Shown here piece by piece: positions 48,188 to 56,973 of a DNA stretch of 64,000 nt (positions within the stretch are counted from its first letter, which is position 1; each line of letters starts with the position of its first letter). The position numbers were made by a program, and so were the translations under genes. Source of the DNA: Clostridium sp. CAG:590 (GTDB taxonomy: Bacteria; Bacillota; Clostridia; Lachnospirales; Lachnospiraceae); contig HF987815.1 in assembly GCA_000431135.1 (NCBI GenBank), positions 51,245 through 115,244 of the forward strand. Direction: 5' to 3'. The notes beneath the pieces were generated by a model. The model saw nothing but the letters and a program-made list of their open reading frames with translations. It was not told the DNA's origin and did not search any database.

Positions 48188-48264
48188 CTTCTTGCTCTCC
48201 TTTGTTTGTATTTACACGGGGTACCATAATACCCATGCCTCTTTTTCCCTCAAAACCACCCTAT

Positions 48265-48293
48265 ATTTTAGCAAACTCATCATAAAATAGCAA
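48265..48293 (-). promoter_or_regulatory. Sigma-A promoter of pgi
   Basis: TTGCTA (48288-48293), 17 bp, TAAAAT (48265-48270) on the minus strand, about 78 bp before the start. Confidence 0.7.
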
Positions 48294-48373
48294 CAATTTA
48301 TTAGGCACATTGTTATTTTCATCATTTTTGTGATTTTTATTCGTCTCCTTTATGCACTTATGCCGATAAGCAT

Positions 48374-49300
48374 TTATTCTGTAACCAGGTCATATAACGT
48401 TCCAAACGAATATCCCTCTTTTTTCAGATTCGTGATCACAGCCTTCAATGCATCATGATTTGCCTTTGATACATTATGAAGCAGCGGAATCGCTCCCGGA
48501 TGATAATACTTGTTAAAGTGTTCGATCACATGCTCTGGCGTTGGCTGATTATTTACATCATAATCCAAATAAGCCATTGACCAGAAAATGGTCGTATATC
48601 CAAGATCCTTCGCCATTTGCAACGTCCGTTTACTATATTCTCCCCGCGGCGGACGGAAGAACAGATCCATCTCATATCCGGTCGCTTCTTTCATATAAGT
48701 CTCACACGTCAGCAGTTCCTTTTGTTGTTCCTCTATGGACTTCGAAGGCATAGATGGGTGCGTGACGGTATGATTACACACCAGATGTCCTTCCTCTTTC
48801 ATTCGTTTTGTCAATTCAATATTATCCCGGATAAATGTCTGCGTAACAAAAAAAGCAGCGGGTACCCCTTCCTCTTTCAAAGTATCCAGAATATCCGCTG
48901 TGTATCCATTTTCATAGCCACAATCAAATGTAATATATATTCTCTTTTCCTGCACCGGAACCGTATAATATGCATTGTACTCCGTAATATCATAGTCTTC
49001 CTGACATCCGGATGTCTCATGGTTATCATTCCTCTTAAACCACCACGCATATAATGTATTGTCAATACTGTTATAATCGGTATCTTTTACAATTACCCGT
49101 TCCGTTTGCTGTTGCTCTTGTGTACCGCTTTCCGTCCCTGCATTCTTTTCTTTTGTCGATTCCGTCCCAGCCTTCCCATTCTGATTCCATCCACCATTCT
49201 TCTTCCAGGTATATCCACCGGACACGATCAATGCAATCGCAACAATTCCGGCAATACATGCTATCTTCTTGCGTGTTTTCTTCATCCTGTTTCCTGCCAT
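48374..49300 (-). CDS. Polysaccharide deacetylase (PdaA-like, peptidoglycan)
   Basis: A 308-residue exported CE4 deacetylase. N-terminal membrane anchor (KKIACIAGIVAIALIVSGGYTW), Gly/Thr-rich linker (about 30-65), then the NodB domain: catalytic Asp in YITFDCGYENG (near 125), metal His in VCNHTVTHPSM (near 175-183), PPRGEYSKRTLQMAKDLGY, and the late LLHNVSKANHDAL. The order and the opening DNTLYAWWFKRNDNHETSG resemble B. subtilis PdaA, which deacetylates muramic acid to allow muramic lactam formation. An in-frame ATG five codons later (49285) is an alternative start. Confidence 0.88.
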   Translation of the reverse strand: MAGNRMKKTRKKIACIAGIVAIALIVSGGYTWKKNGGWNQNGKAGTESTKEKNAGTESGTQEQQQTERVIVKDTDYNSIDNTLYAWWFKRNDNHETSGCQEDYDITEYNAYYTVPVQEKRIYITFDCGYENGYTADILDTLKEEGVPAAFFVTQTFIRDNIELTKRMKEEGHLVCNHTVTHPSMPSKSIEEQQKELLTCETYMKEATGYEMDLFFRPPRGEYSKRTLQMAKDLGYTTIFWSMAYLDYDVNNQPTPEHVIEHFNKYYHPGAIPLLHNVSKANHDALKAVITNLKKEGYSFGTLYDLVTE

Positions 49301-49381
49301 TTATGACATCCGTTTTTCTATCATTATATTGCTATTTGCAAATTTTAGAACCTCCCATAATTATTACACCCTGCATACCAC

Positions 49382-50332
49382 TTACGCCAGAAAACTCTGC
49401 ACAAATTCCTCTAACAATTCAATATCCGACGGTTCCATATTCTCATCTGCAACCGCAACCTCATCCTGTATCTCTTCATTCTTCCTACTATCCCGTGTAC
49501 TATCTGTCTGCGAAACGCGTTGGGAAACAATGGCACCCTCTATGTCCTGCCCCGTCTTCTCATCATCTGCAGTCTGACGTTTCCCCATTTCCCGGAGCAG
49601 CCGTTTCAGCATTTCCATATCTTCTTCCGCATCTTCCTCGCCTTTATACGTTTCCTGCAGTTTCTCCTGTTCTGCTTCTCTCTTTTCTTTTCGCCCTTTC
49701 TTCTTCTCCTCTTCCAAGATCACATTTTTGATCTCTTTATTCTTCACCGAGCCATCCATAAATGCTGCTTCCATATCTGCATCCAGCATTTTCAACTGCT
49801 TATTTTCCACCAACGATCTCATGAGACGATTGGTCAAATAATTTTCCAGATAATCAACCAACTGTATATGTATCTGCTGTCTCTTATTATGTACGGCACA
49901 TAAATGATAAAAGACAAACTCACATACACAAATAGCGCCATATGCAAATCCAATCTCCACAAAAAGCGTTTTGGGTTGTCCCGTCCAATATCCATAAAAA
50001 AGTTCTCCTCCCGCCAATAATGTTGCAAGTCCAACACTAAGAAAAGGAGCTTTCTCCCAGGATGAATAAGAAACACCCAGAAAACGCATTTTCAGTAAAT
50101 ACTTATCTACATATGCCGCTATATTCCGCACCTGATAATCCATTCCGTAAATGGTTTCGAATTGATTCTTCAGGTTCAACAATAATTTCTTCTTTGTCGT
50201 CTTCATATTCGACGACGCTTTTACATATCCATTCAAGGATAATGCCATTATCCACTGTAACAAAATGCTGAGTACACCAAACAGTACAATACTGCACATA
50301 AATAAGTGATTCATAATAAATGTTGTAATCAT
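49382..50332 (-). CDS. Membrane protein with long charged C-terminus, unknown
   Basis: A 316-residue protein I do not recognise. It has one N-terminal membrane segment (about 5-30, FIMNHLFMCSIVLFGVLSILLQWIMAL) and two near the middle (LSVGLATLLAGGELFYGYW and VEIGFAYGAICVCEFVFYHLC, about 95-145). The rest (about 180-316) is strongly charged, helical and Glu/Lys-rich. It ends in an acidic patch. The ATG at 50332 follows GGAAGGG; an in-frame ATG at 50362 has no ribosome site. It lies downstream of murG in the same direction, which hints at a wall or division role but proves nothing. Confidence 0.65.
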   Translation of the reverse strand: MITTFIMNHLFMCSIVLFGVLSILLQWIMALSLNGYVKASSNMKTTKKKLLLNLKNQFETIYGMDYQVRNIAAYVDKYLLKMRFLGVSYSSWEKAPFLSVGLATLLAGGELFYGYWTGQPKTLFVEIGFAYGAICVCEFVFYHLCAVHNKRQQIHIQLVDYLENYLTNRLMRSLVENKQLKMLDADMEAAFMDGSVKNKEIKNVILEEEKKKGRKEKREAEQEKLQETYKGEEDAEEDMEMLKRLLREMGKRQTADDEKTGQDIEGAIVSQRVSQTDSTRDSRKNEEIQDEVAVADENMEPSDIELLEEFVQSFLA

Positions 50333-50499
50333 AGTATCCCTTCCTGTCATTCCCGGCGTCATTGGACAACCTTTTTTCTATCTTTCAGTTTACATAGGGA
50401 TATCTATGAACTCAATAGCATTTGTTCGTATTATTCTCCACTGTTTGTGGAAAATCATGCATTATTCTATATAATTATTCTCCATTCGACAGGATTCGG

Positions 50500-51561
50500 T
50501 TATGCCAGTTCATTGATCAGCTTCATGATCGTACCGATCGAGTCGGACATTTCACTATCTTCCATTGCCTGTATATACTGCTCTTTGTGTGCAGCCACAT
50601 CCCGGATCGCATTCAACAGAGATGTTTTGCTCAATTCTTCTTCCTCTATTACATAAGAAAAGCCATTCTTTTTAAAGGATTTGGCATTGAGTATCTGATC
50701 GCCACGGCTTGCTGCTTTCGAAAGCGGAATTAAAATATTCGGTTTCTTCAATGCAAGCAATTCACAGATCGCATTTGCTCCGGCTCTCGAAATGACCAGA
50801 TCACACAGTGCAAACAGGTCACGTAGTTCCTTGGATATATATTCAAACTGTACATATCCCTTCTTATCCCGAAGCGATTCATCCAGATGACCCTTTCCAC
50901 AAAGATGTATCACCTGAAACTTCGGCAGGATCTCATCCAAGCTCTCCCGGACAGCATTATTGATCACTACACTACCACTGCTTCCGCCAATGATCAGAAT
51001 GGTTGGTTTGTCTGCATCCAATCCGCAGAATTCAGCCGCACGTTCTCTGCTGCCCTCAAATAATTCCCGCCGGATCGGCGTTCCGGTAAGAACTGCCTTT
51101 CCTTCCGGAAGCAGATCAAATGTCTCACGGAAATTACAACATACTTTACTTGCAGACGGAATACAGATCTTATTGGCCAACCCCGGTGTCATATCTGACT
51201 CATGTATGATTGCCGGGATATGGTTCTTCTTCGCTGCCAGCACAACCGGTACTGTTACAAAACCACCCTTGGAAAACACAACATCCGGTTTAATCTTCTT
51301 CAGAATGCGATTTGCTTCACCAAATCCTTTTATGACACGAAACGGATCCGAAAAATTCTTAACATCAAAATACCTTCTTAACTTGCCGGATGATATCCCA
51401 TAATACGGAATTCCCATATCCTCTATCAGCTTTTTCTCAATTCCATTATAAGAACCGATATAGGAAACCTCAAATCCTGCCTCTTTCAAACTTGGCAGCA
51501 ACGCAATATTAGGGGTAACATGTCCCGCAGTTCCCCCTCCGGTTAAAACAATCTTCTTCAT
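50500..51561 (-). CDS. murG: UDP-GlcNAc:lipid I N-acetylglucosaminyltransferase (MurG)
   Basis: GT28 enzyme of 353 residues on the inner face of the membrane; it converts lipid I to lipid II in peptidoglycan synthesis. The N-terminal glycine loop LTGGGTAGHVTPNIAL (6-21), HESDMTPGLANKI near 125-137, the second Gly loop IIGGSSGSVVINNAV near 190, and the UDP-GlcNAc signature SRAGANAICELLALKKPNILIPL near 262-284 are complete. AAAGGAG precedes the ATG. It is not inside a division/cell-wall cluster here; a TSCPD-domain gene lies just upstream. Confidence 0.96.
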   Translation of the reverse strand: MKKIVLTGGGTAGHVTPNIALLPSLKEAGFEVSYIGSYNGIEKKLIEDMGIPYYGISSGKLRRYFDVKNFSDPFRVIKGFGEANRILKKIKPDVVFSKGGFVTVPVVLAAKKNHIPAIIHESDMTPGLANKICIPSASKVCCNFRETFDLLPEGKAVLTGTPIRRELFEGSRERAAEFCGLDADKPTILIIGGSSGSVVINNAVRESLDEILPKFQVIHLCGKGHLDESLRDKKGYVQFEYISKELRDLFALCDLVISRAGANAICELLALKKPNILIPLSKAASRGDQILNAKSFKKNGFSYVIEEEELSKTSLLNAIRDVAAHKEQYIQAMEDSEMSDSIGTIMKLINELA

Positions 51562-51572
51562 GTCAGACTCCT

Positions 51573-51815
51573 TTATTCATTGATTGCCTGCTTCAACGCC
51601 TTTGCAAGCTGATCCGGACAGGATGTACCCTTAAAACCACACTGGATTCCTTCCATACGTGCGATTGCATCATGAACATCCATACCTTCTACTAAACGGG
51701 CAACCCCCTGTGTATTTCCGTTGCATCCTCCGTAAAATTTCACATTGGTTACCTTATTATCTACGATATCAAAATCAATCTTCTGGGAACAAACGCCCTG
51801 TGTCTTATATGTCAT
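51573..51815 (-). CDS. TSCPD domain protein (TIGR03905-type)
   Basis: A small 80-residue cytoplasmic protein. It carries the TSCPD motif near its end (FKGTSCPDQLAKALKQAI) and the VCSQKIDFDIVDNKVTNVKFYGGCNGNTQGVARLVEGM pattern that is shared with the C-terminus of some ribonucleotide reductases. It has three conserved Cys (in VCS, GGCNG, TSCPD), so metal binding is plausible. Function unknown for the family. It lies 11 bp upstream of murG, so probably in the same transcript. Confidence 0.85.
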   Translation of the reverse strand: MTYKTQGVCSQKIDFDIVDNKVTNVKFYGGCNGNTQGVARLVEGMDVHDAIARMEGIQCGFKGTSCPDQLAKALKQAINE

Positions 51816-51867
51816 TATTATGCCCTCTTTTCTGTATATTTTAATATAATATATCGCATTGATTATA

Positions 51868-51893
51868 ACAAAAGGCTATACAAATGTATAGCC
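51868..51893 (-). terminator. Terminator of the 170-aa gene
   Basis: GGCTATACA (minus) pairs with TGTATAGCC around a two-base loop and is followed by TTTTGTT. It lies between the 170-aa gene and the TSCPD gene. Confidence 0.8.
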
Positions 51894-51918
51894 CTTCTCC
51901 TTACTCTTCAGTTGTCTG

Positions 51919-52431
51919 TTACTCAGACTGAACACCACCATAAAGCTGCTGTAAAATAATCTTACGAACCTCCTTATTCTGCTCTACGTGCTGTCCATCT
52001 TCAATGTTCATCTTAACACCATCTAAGTATGGATATATCTCAACACTGTTGCCTGTAATCTTGAATTCGAACTTCACTTCACAACTGGTATAAAGCTTAC
52101 CCTTGTAATCTGTGTAGTCCTTCATATTCACACTGGCGCCATTGCCCATATAAATAACATACTCTACACCAGGCTCTTCTTCTCTTGTCTCATATACCCA
52201 GCAGGACATTCCGGTATTCTTCTCCAAAACCGTCTTATAAGTCTGTCCATCCACACCCTCTACTGCAAGATTCTGAACCTGCTGGATTCTCGTCTTAGCT
52301 TCACTGTTCACGATCGGCTGAACAAATGACTTGATGAAGTTCTGCGGATATTCCGGCAATACATAATATATGCCAAACAATACGGCTCCAATAATTACAA
52401 TCCATAGCAACGTTTTCAAAAAATTCTTCAT
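51919..52431 (-). CDS. Unknown protein with one N-terminal membrane anchor
   Basis: A 170-residue protein I do not recognise. Residues 6-26 form a membrane segment (KTLLWIVIIGAVLFGIYYVLP) and the rest is outside: a helical stretch (FVQPIVNSEAKTRIQQVQNLAV) and a beta-rich domain (KTVLEKNTGMSCWVYETREEEPGVEYVIYMGNGAS-type, then CEVKFEFKITGNSVEIYPYLDGVKM). There are two Cys that could pair. AGGAGG precedes the start. It is monocistronic or follows the HD gene, with a clear terminator behind. Confidence 0.65.
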   Translation of the reverse strand: MKNFLKTLLWIVIIGAVLFGIYYVLPEYPQNFIKSFVQPIVNSEAKTRIQQVQNLAVEGVDGQTYKTVLEKNTGMSCWVYETREEEPGVEYVIYMGNGASVNMKDYTDYKGKLYTSCEVKFEFKITGNSVEIYPYLDGVKMNIEDGQHVEQNKEVRKIILQQLYGGVQSE

Positions 52432-52484
52432 GATAATTCCTCCTATATAATAGCATTTTTATTCTAACCGTCTCTCCCAAAACG

Positions 52485-53075
52485 TTAAAATAACTCTTTT
52501 TCCAGCTGAAATAGGAATTCTTCCAAAAGTTTCATCCGTCGATCATATTCAATTCTTGCCGCCTCCGTCTTGCAACGGCGGATCTTCGGCTTATTTCCTC
52601 TGAAATAATTCTTAATACGATAATATGCTTTCTTATAGTTTGCCTTATCCTCACAGGCTGTAGCCATAGAATCCCAAAGGATGCTCACCGCACCTACCTC
52701 ATCTAACAGATCCGCATCCATTACAACCTGACATTCTATGGATAAATCCTCTGTTGTATCCTTGTTGTCGTGAATCCGGATAATCTCTCCGATCCGACCT
52801 ATCTTCTCCGGTTCCATTCCAAGACTATCTAAGTACTCTACCGCAATCTCTGCGCCAACTTCTCCATGATTACGTCCTTCTTCCCAACCGACATCATGCA
52901 ACAGTGCTGCTAATGCTATTATGTCAAGGTCACCCCCTACCTTGGCCTGTAGCTTAATCGCCCAGCGATATACTCTCATGGTATGTTCAAACCGGTCACG
53001 GAATGGATAGTTCGGCGGTCTTCCGTTATCAGCAATCTGTTCTCTCACAAATTCAATTACATTTGCATAGTTCAT
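52485..53075 (-). CDS. HD-domain hydrolase
   Basis: A 196-residue cytoplasmic HD-superfamily phosphohydrolase. Metal ligands: His in FEHTMRVYRWA (near 31), HD in ALAALLHDVGWEEGRNHGEVGAE (near 59-60 plus the following His), His in GEIIRIHDNKD, and Asp in VVMDADLLDEVGA. This pattern fits small HD nucleotidases; the substrate is unknown. The ATG at 53075 is preferred, eight bases after GGGAG; an in-frame ATG at 53114 has no ribosome site. It lies between the SRP RNA terminator and the 170-aa gene. Confidence 0.83.
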   Translation of the reverse strand: MNYANVIEFVREQIADNGRPPNYPFRDRFEHTMRVYRWAIKLQAKVGGDLDIIALAALLHDVGWEEGRNHGEVGAEIAVEYLDSLGMEPEKIGRIGEIIRIHDNKDTTEDLSIECQVVMDADLLDEVGAVSILWDSMATACEDKANYKKAYYRIKNYFRGNKPKIRRCKTEAARIEYDRRMKLLEEFLFQLEKELF

Positions 53076-53193
53076 GCTTCCCGCTCCCATTCGTAAAATT
53101 CTAGCAACCGTCATGTTTATAAAAACAGACTTTCCACCTAGTTTAAATGCTATTTCTTATTGTAACATTATTTATTCAAATATTCCACAACTA

Positions 53194-53230
53194 ATAAAAA
53201 AAAATCATACAAATAAATTTATATGATTTT
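53194..53230 (-). terminator. Terminator of the SRP RNA
   Basis: AAAATCATA/TATGATTTT stem (53201-53209 with 53222-53230) with T-rich continuation on the minus strand. It lies about 50 bp past the SRP RNA 3' end. Confidence 0.75.
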
Positions 53231-53278
53231 ACCAATAAGATGAAAAACAACTCACAAACTTACACATATATCATTCTA

Positions 53279-53545
53279 TACCATGCGATCTGCTTTGTGA
53301 ATCACTCCTGATCAGTTACCGAAGCAGTTAACTCAGTTCAGGCACCCTTGCGGCACATGAAAGATCCTACTTAGTGCTGCTTCGTTCCCGACCTGACACG
53401 GTTCATAGGTTTCCATTGCGCAAGACCCATACGTCAACGCCACTTACTACGGCCAGCATCAGAAACAACTCCCGAGGCAGACCAACACCCCTGCTGTAGC
53501 GGATTGCAGGTACAGGGCACCGCTAACACCCCGGCTGCATGGATA
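53279..53545 (-). ncRNA. ffs: Signal recognition particle RNA (Bacillus type)
   Basis: RNA of about 265 nt, the long Gram-positive type with an Alu domain. The S-domain tip is diagnostic: GTGTCAGGTCGGGAACGAAG followed by CAGCAC, with the GGAA-type tetraloop and symmetric loop. CCATGC (53542-53537, minus) at the 5' end pairs with GCATGG at the 3' end (53281-53286). The position right after tadA is the usual Firmicutes context (tadA, SRP RNA), but the customary dnaX is not next. The stretch 53076-53576 holds only this RNA, its promoter and its terminator. Confidence 0.93.
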
Positions 53546-53551
53546 ATTGAA

Positions 53552-53580
53552 AGTATACTAAACTTTTCTTTATCTGTCAA
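53552..53580 (-). promoter_or_regulatory. Sigma-A promoter of the SRP RNA
   Basis: TTGACA (53575-53580), 17 bp, TATACT (53552-53557) on the minus strand. The -35 box overlaps the tadA stop codon. Confidence 0.85.
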
Positions 53581-54047
53581 ACGCTTTTCCCTTTGTTTTG
53601 ACGCAATTCCCGAAAGAAATCCGACAACATGGCAGAACATTCTTCCTCTAATACCCCATGTTCAAATTCCACCTGATGATTAAATGCCGGAATCTGAAAC
53701 AGATTAAGTACAGAACCCGCACAGCCCGCTTTCTTATTCATTGCTCCAACAACAACCCTCGGAATCCTTGCCTGCACAATTGCCCCGGCACACATCTGAC
53801 ACGGTTCTAATGTAATATACATGGTACACTCCTCTAACCGCCAGTCACCGAACTTCTTCGATGCCTTCTCAATCGCTAATAACTCTGCATGTGCCAATGT
53901 CGTTTTCTTCGCATTTCTCTTGTTATATCCTCTTGCAATGATCTTGTCATCCTTCACGATCACACAACCGATCGGAACATCCCCGGCTAACGCAGCCTTC
54001 TTTGCCTGCCGGATTGCCTCTTTCATAAACTTCTCATCATTATTCAC
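53577..54047 (-). CDS. tadA: tRNA-specific adenosine deaminase
   Basis: A 156-residue zinc deaminase that converts A34 to inosine in tRNA-Arg. The zinc and proton-shuttle motif AHAELLAIE (near 53-61) and the PCQMCAGAIVQARI motif (near 83-96) are intact. The end (CSAMLSDFFRELRQNK) is typical. The start is placed at the GTG at 54047, seven bases after GAGGAG; the ATG at 54053 is only one base from that site and so less likely. The leader is mirrored by that of the divergent GNAT gene. Confidence 0.92.
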   Translation of the reverse strand: MNNDEKFMKEAIRQAKKAALAGDVPIGCVIVKDDKIIARGYNKRNAKKTTLAHAELLAIEKASKKFGDWRLEECTMYITLEPCQMCAGAIVQARIPRVVVGAMNKKAGCAGSVLNLFQIPAFNHQVEFEHGVLEEECSAMLSDFFRELRQNKGKSV

Positions 54048-54051
54048 TGTC

Positions 54052-54157
54052 ATTCTCCTCACAAATATGTTAGAGTAAATGTAACGCACGGTACACATTT
54101 AAGCGAAATATGTGTACCATCAAAATAAGTGTATTATAACATATTTGTGAGGAGAAT
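54052..54157. repeat. Mirror-image leader between tadA and the GNAT gene
   Basis: A perfect 21-bp inverted repeat (54052-54072 with 54137-54157) contains the ribosome site of each divergent gene. A second inner pair GGTACACAT/ATGTGTACC lies between. So both genes start from nearly identical leaders (ATATTTGTGAGGAGAATG). Confidence 0.9.
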
Positions 54158-54161
54158 GGAT

Positions 54162-54713
54162 ATGGCATTTATGATGGAAACGGATCGTCTTATATTGCAG
54201 GTGGAGAAGGAAGACATTGCAGACCAATTGTTGGATTTTTATATACGAAACCAAAAACAGTTTGAACGTTTTGAACCGACCAGACCGAACAATTTTTATA
54301 CGTTAGCATACCAGAAGGCAAGTTTGCGATATGAATATAATGAGATTATGCATGGAAAGTGTCTGCGCTACTATTTATATGCAAAAGAGCAGCCGGATGT
54401 GTTGATCGGTTCCGTGAATTTTTCTAATTTTGTGCATGATCCATTCTCCCATACCTCAATCGGCTACAAGCTTGACCACGCCGCCCAGAAAAAAGGATAT
54501 GCCTACGAAGCATGCACGGCAGCCATCCCTGTTATATTTCATGATTATAAGATACACCGGATAGAAGCCCGTGTAGCTCCCGACAACGATCCTTCTATCC
54601 GATTATTAGAGCGATTACATTTTTCTTTTGAAGGGATTGAATATCAGGGAATTCAGATTCAGGGTACCTACAAAGATCACTACAGATATGGGCTGATCTC
54701 CACGATCCAGTAA
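54162..54713 (+). CDS. GNAT family N-acetyltransferase (RimJ/RimL-like)
   Basis: A 183-residue acetyltransferase. Typical stretches are METDRLILQVEKEDIADQLLDFYIRNQKQFERFEP at the start, SIGYKLDHAAQKKGYAYEACTAAIPVIF near 100-130 (acetyl-CoA site motif A) and HRIEARVAPDNDPSIRLLERLHFSFEGI near 135-160 (motif B). Substrate is unknown; family members acetylate ribosomal protein N-termini, antibiotics or amino acids. The ATG at 54162 lies seven bases after AGGAG. The 3' end overlaps the convergent gene at 54680 by 34 bp. Confidence 0.85.
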   Translation: MAFMMETDRLILQVEKEDIADQLLDFYIRNQKQFERFEPTRPNNFYTLAYQKASLRYEYNEIMHGKCLRYYLYAKEQPDVLIGSVNFSNFVHDPFSHTSIGYKLDHAAQKKGYAYEACTAAIPVIFHDYKIHRIEARVAPDNDPSIRLLERLHFSFEGIEYQGIQIQGTYKDHYRYGLISTIQ

Positions 54714-55642
54714 CCAAACTCTCCTGTCTTTATCCCTGTCTTCTTCACCGGTATAAACTGTTCAAATCCAAACATATTAGCAAGATATTTTTCACGATTG
54801 GAATATACGCCCGGCACTCCTATGATCGGATGTGCTGCACCGTCCCCGAATCGCATTTTACCAAGCAACAGATATTGATAGGTGTAAAAACCGTGCGTCA
54901 GAAAACTGTTTACCCCTAATTTCCAATTTCTCATATCCAGCTTTCCGATATCCTTCGGATGAATCCTCACACAATCAAACAATTCCGTTGCACCATACAT
55001 TGGAAGTTTCGGATATTCCTGCAACATTTTCTCAAAGGCATCCACCTGTTCCTGTTTCTCCATATGCTTCTTATGATATGGACAGTTTTCACATTTCTCA
55101 TAAAATGATTCTTTCTGCGCCGCCTTCATATCCGGCACTGCCTGTGTCTGCGCCTTCATATCCGGCGGTGCCTGTGTCTGCTGCAAAGAAGATTCCTGTT
55201 CCACATCCGGTTGTGCAATTACCTTGAGCGAACTTGGCTGCTCTCTTTTTTCTTTCAACACAAGTGCGTAATCTCTCCGATCCTTGTCCCGAAAATCCCC
55301 AATAAAATAATGATTTTCATTATATACAACCGCCACACCATCAAAGGTATAAAGATCTCTGCCTGTATCAAACAGCTTCTGCCATTCCGTCCGGTTCAGA
55401 TACGTTAATATTCCATTTCTGCTTTCTATGTCATCTACCTTAACCGCAGCTAAATGATCCCCCGCCTCATGATAAAAATAAAGCGACGCTTCCTTATATG
55501 GTAGTCCGGGTGTCTCCTGAATATTAATAATAATCTTCACTTTATCTCCCCGGATCTCCAATTTCAGAAACCCCGCTGTGGAACCAACCGTTCCGTTGTG
55601 ATACTGGTAAAAATATGTAATTTTTCTCTTAAAATTTAACAC
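54680..55642 (-). CDS. Unknown protein with beta-rich N-terminus and conserved C-terminus
   Basis: A 320-residue protein of a kind common in Lachnospiraceae, without a function I can state. Residues 1-130 are beta-rich (FYQYHNGTVGSTAGFLKLEIRGDKVKIIINIQ; a GILTYLNRTEWQKLFDTGRDLYTFDGVAVVYNENHYFIGDF stretch). A Gln/Pro-rich linker with a KAQTQAVPDMKAAQ near-repeat follows. A possible metal site CENCPYHKKH lies near 187-196. The C-terminal 110 residues (DCVRIHPKDIGKLDMRNWKLGVNSFLTHGFYTYQYLLLGKM) are aromatic-rich. The start is GTG after GGGAG. No signal peptide. Confidence 0.7.
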   Translation of the reverse strand: MLNFKRKITYFYQYHNGTVGSTAGFLKLEIRGDKVKIIINIQETPGLPYKEASLYFYHEAGDHLAAVKVDDIESRNGILTYLNRTEWQKLFDTGRDLYTFDGVAVVYNENHYFIGDFRDKDRRDYALVLKEKREQPSSLKVIAQPDVEQESSLQQTQAPPDMKAQTQAVPDMKAAQKESFYEKCENCPYHKKHMEKQEQVDAFEKMLQEYPKLPMYGATELFDCVRIHPKDIGKLDMRNWKLGVNSFLTHGFYTYQYLLLGKMRFGDGAAHPIIGVPGVYSNREKYLANMFGFEQFIPVKKTGIKTGEFGYWIVEISPYL

Positions 55643-55729
55643 TTGTCCACACTCCCTTTTGAATTCATTCTATGCGGGAATGCGGAAATATATACCATTA
55701 AAATCCATGAATGTAATATTTTATTGCAT

Positions 55730-56593
55730 TTACATGTTCTCTTGCAACACATCACTCAATGTTGCAAACTGCTCTAAAGTTAATGCCTCGCCCCGGATCG
55801 TTGGAGAAAGCCCCAATTGTCCTAATGCATCCACAACCTGTTCTTTAGTCACCGGAATACCACCATTTACCAGACTGTTCTGCAATGTCTTTCTTCTCTG
55901 GTTAAAGGATGCCCGGATAATGGAAAATAAAAACTTCTCGTCTTTTACCTGTACCGGTGGATTCTGCCAACGGTTCAAACGGATCACCGCAGAACCAACA
56001 TTTGGTCTTGGAATAAAACAATTCGGCGGTACGTTTGCCGCGATATATGGCTCCGCATAAAACTGAACCGCAAGCGATAATGCACCGTAATCTTTTGTTC
56101 CCGGCTGTGCCTGCATCCTCTGTGCAACTTCTTTTTGCACCATAACCGTTATATTATCTAACGGAACATGACTTTCGAATAAACCCATAATGATCGGAGT
56201 TGTAATGTAATATGGCAGATTTGCCACTACCTTGATCGGTCTTCCCCCGTTCTTCTCGTTGACAAGTGCTGCAATATCCACCTTCAGAATATCCTCATTG
56301 ATCAATGTGATATTGTCATACTCCGCCAGCGTTTCCTTCAAGATCGGTATCAGTGTCTTATCAATCTCCACTGCGATCACTTCTTTTGCTGTCTCTGCAA
56401 GATACTGCGTCATCGTACCAAATCCCGGTCCAATCTCCAATACCACATCATCAGCAGTCACACCTGCCGCCGAAATGATCTTGGAAAGGACATGCTCATC
56501 GATCAGAAAATTCTGTCCGAATTTCTTCTGAAATGCAAAGTTGTATTTTTTGATTGTTTCTATCGTAACCTGTGGATTACTTAATTTCTCCAT
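55730..56593 (-). CDS. rsmA: 16S rRNA dimethyladenosine transferase (RsmA/KsgA)
   Basis: A 287-residue methyltransferase that dimethylates two adenosines near the 3' end of 16S rRNA, a late step in small-subunit assembly. FQKKFGQNFLIDEHVLSKI at the start, SAM site VLEIGPGFGTMTQYLAETA near 52-70, the catalytic NLPYYITTP motif near 125, and FIPRPNVGSAVIRL near 193 are intact. GGGAG precedes the ATG. It is followed in transcription by the 320-aa gene and preceded by the 121-aa gene 13 bp away. Confidence 0.96.
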   Translation of the reverse strand: MEKLSNPQVTIETIKKYNFAFQKKFGQNFLIDEHVLSKIISAAGVTADDVVLEIGPGFGTMTQYLAETAKEVIAVEIDKTLIPILKETLAEYDNITLINEDILKVDIAALVNEKNGGRPIKVVANLPYYITTPIIMGLFESHVPLDNITVMVQKEVAQRMQAQPGTKDYGALSLAVQFYAEPYIAANVPPNCFIPRPNVGSAVIRLNRWQNPPVQVKDEKFLFSIIRASFNQRRKTLQNSLVNGGIPVTKEQVVDALGQLGLSPTIRGEALTLEQFATLSDVLQENM

Positions 56594-56606
56594 ATATGCT
56601 CCCTGT

Positions 56607-56972
56607 TTACTCTACTACCAGTTTACATGCTAATGCCAGTTTATTCAAAAACGGAATAAAATCCGTCTCCAGACAATCCGCTACCACTTCGGAATCTCCA
56701 TCACTCAAAGACATTCCCAGATTCTTTACCGCCGTTACCATCGCTTTTCTGTCGATGTAACTGCTCCGCTCATTGATCACAGCCGCACATTGATTATAGA
56801 CCTCTATCTCCCAGTTGATCCCGGTTATGACCTCATTTAAAAAATCAGATGTATCCTCTAATTTACTTCCACGTAATTCCTTGATCAGCATCTGCAAAGC
56901 CGGTATCAGATCGTCACTGTAAGAGATTAGTTCTTTCATAATATTATGTTGTAATTGTTCTCTCTCATCCAT
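56607..56972 (-). CDS. Small helical protein, unknown
   Basis: A 121-residue acidic, all-helical protein I do not recognise (NIMKELISYSDDLIPALQMLIKELRG, then FLNEVITGINWEIEVYNQCAAVINER). AGGAGG precedes the start. It ends 13 bp before rsmA and begins one base after the membrane protein upstream, so the three are almost certainly one transcript. No cofactor motif is visible. Confidence 0.75.
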   Translation of the reverse strand: MDEREQLQHNIMKELISYSDDLIPALQMLIKELRGSKLEDTSDFLNEVITGINWEIEVYNQCAAVINERSSYIDRKAMVTAVKNLGMSLSDGDSEVVADCLETDFIPFLNKLALACKLVVE

Positions 56973-56973
56973 A

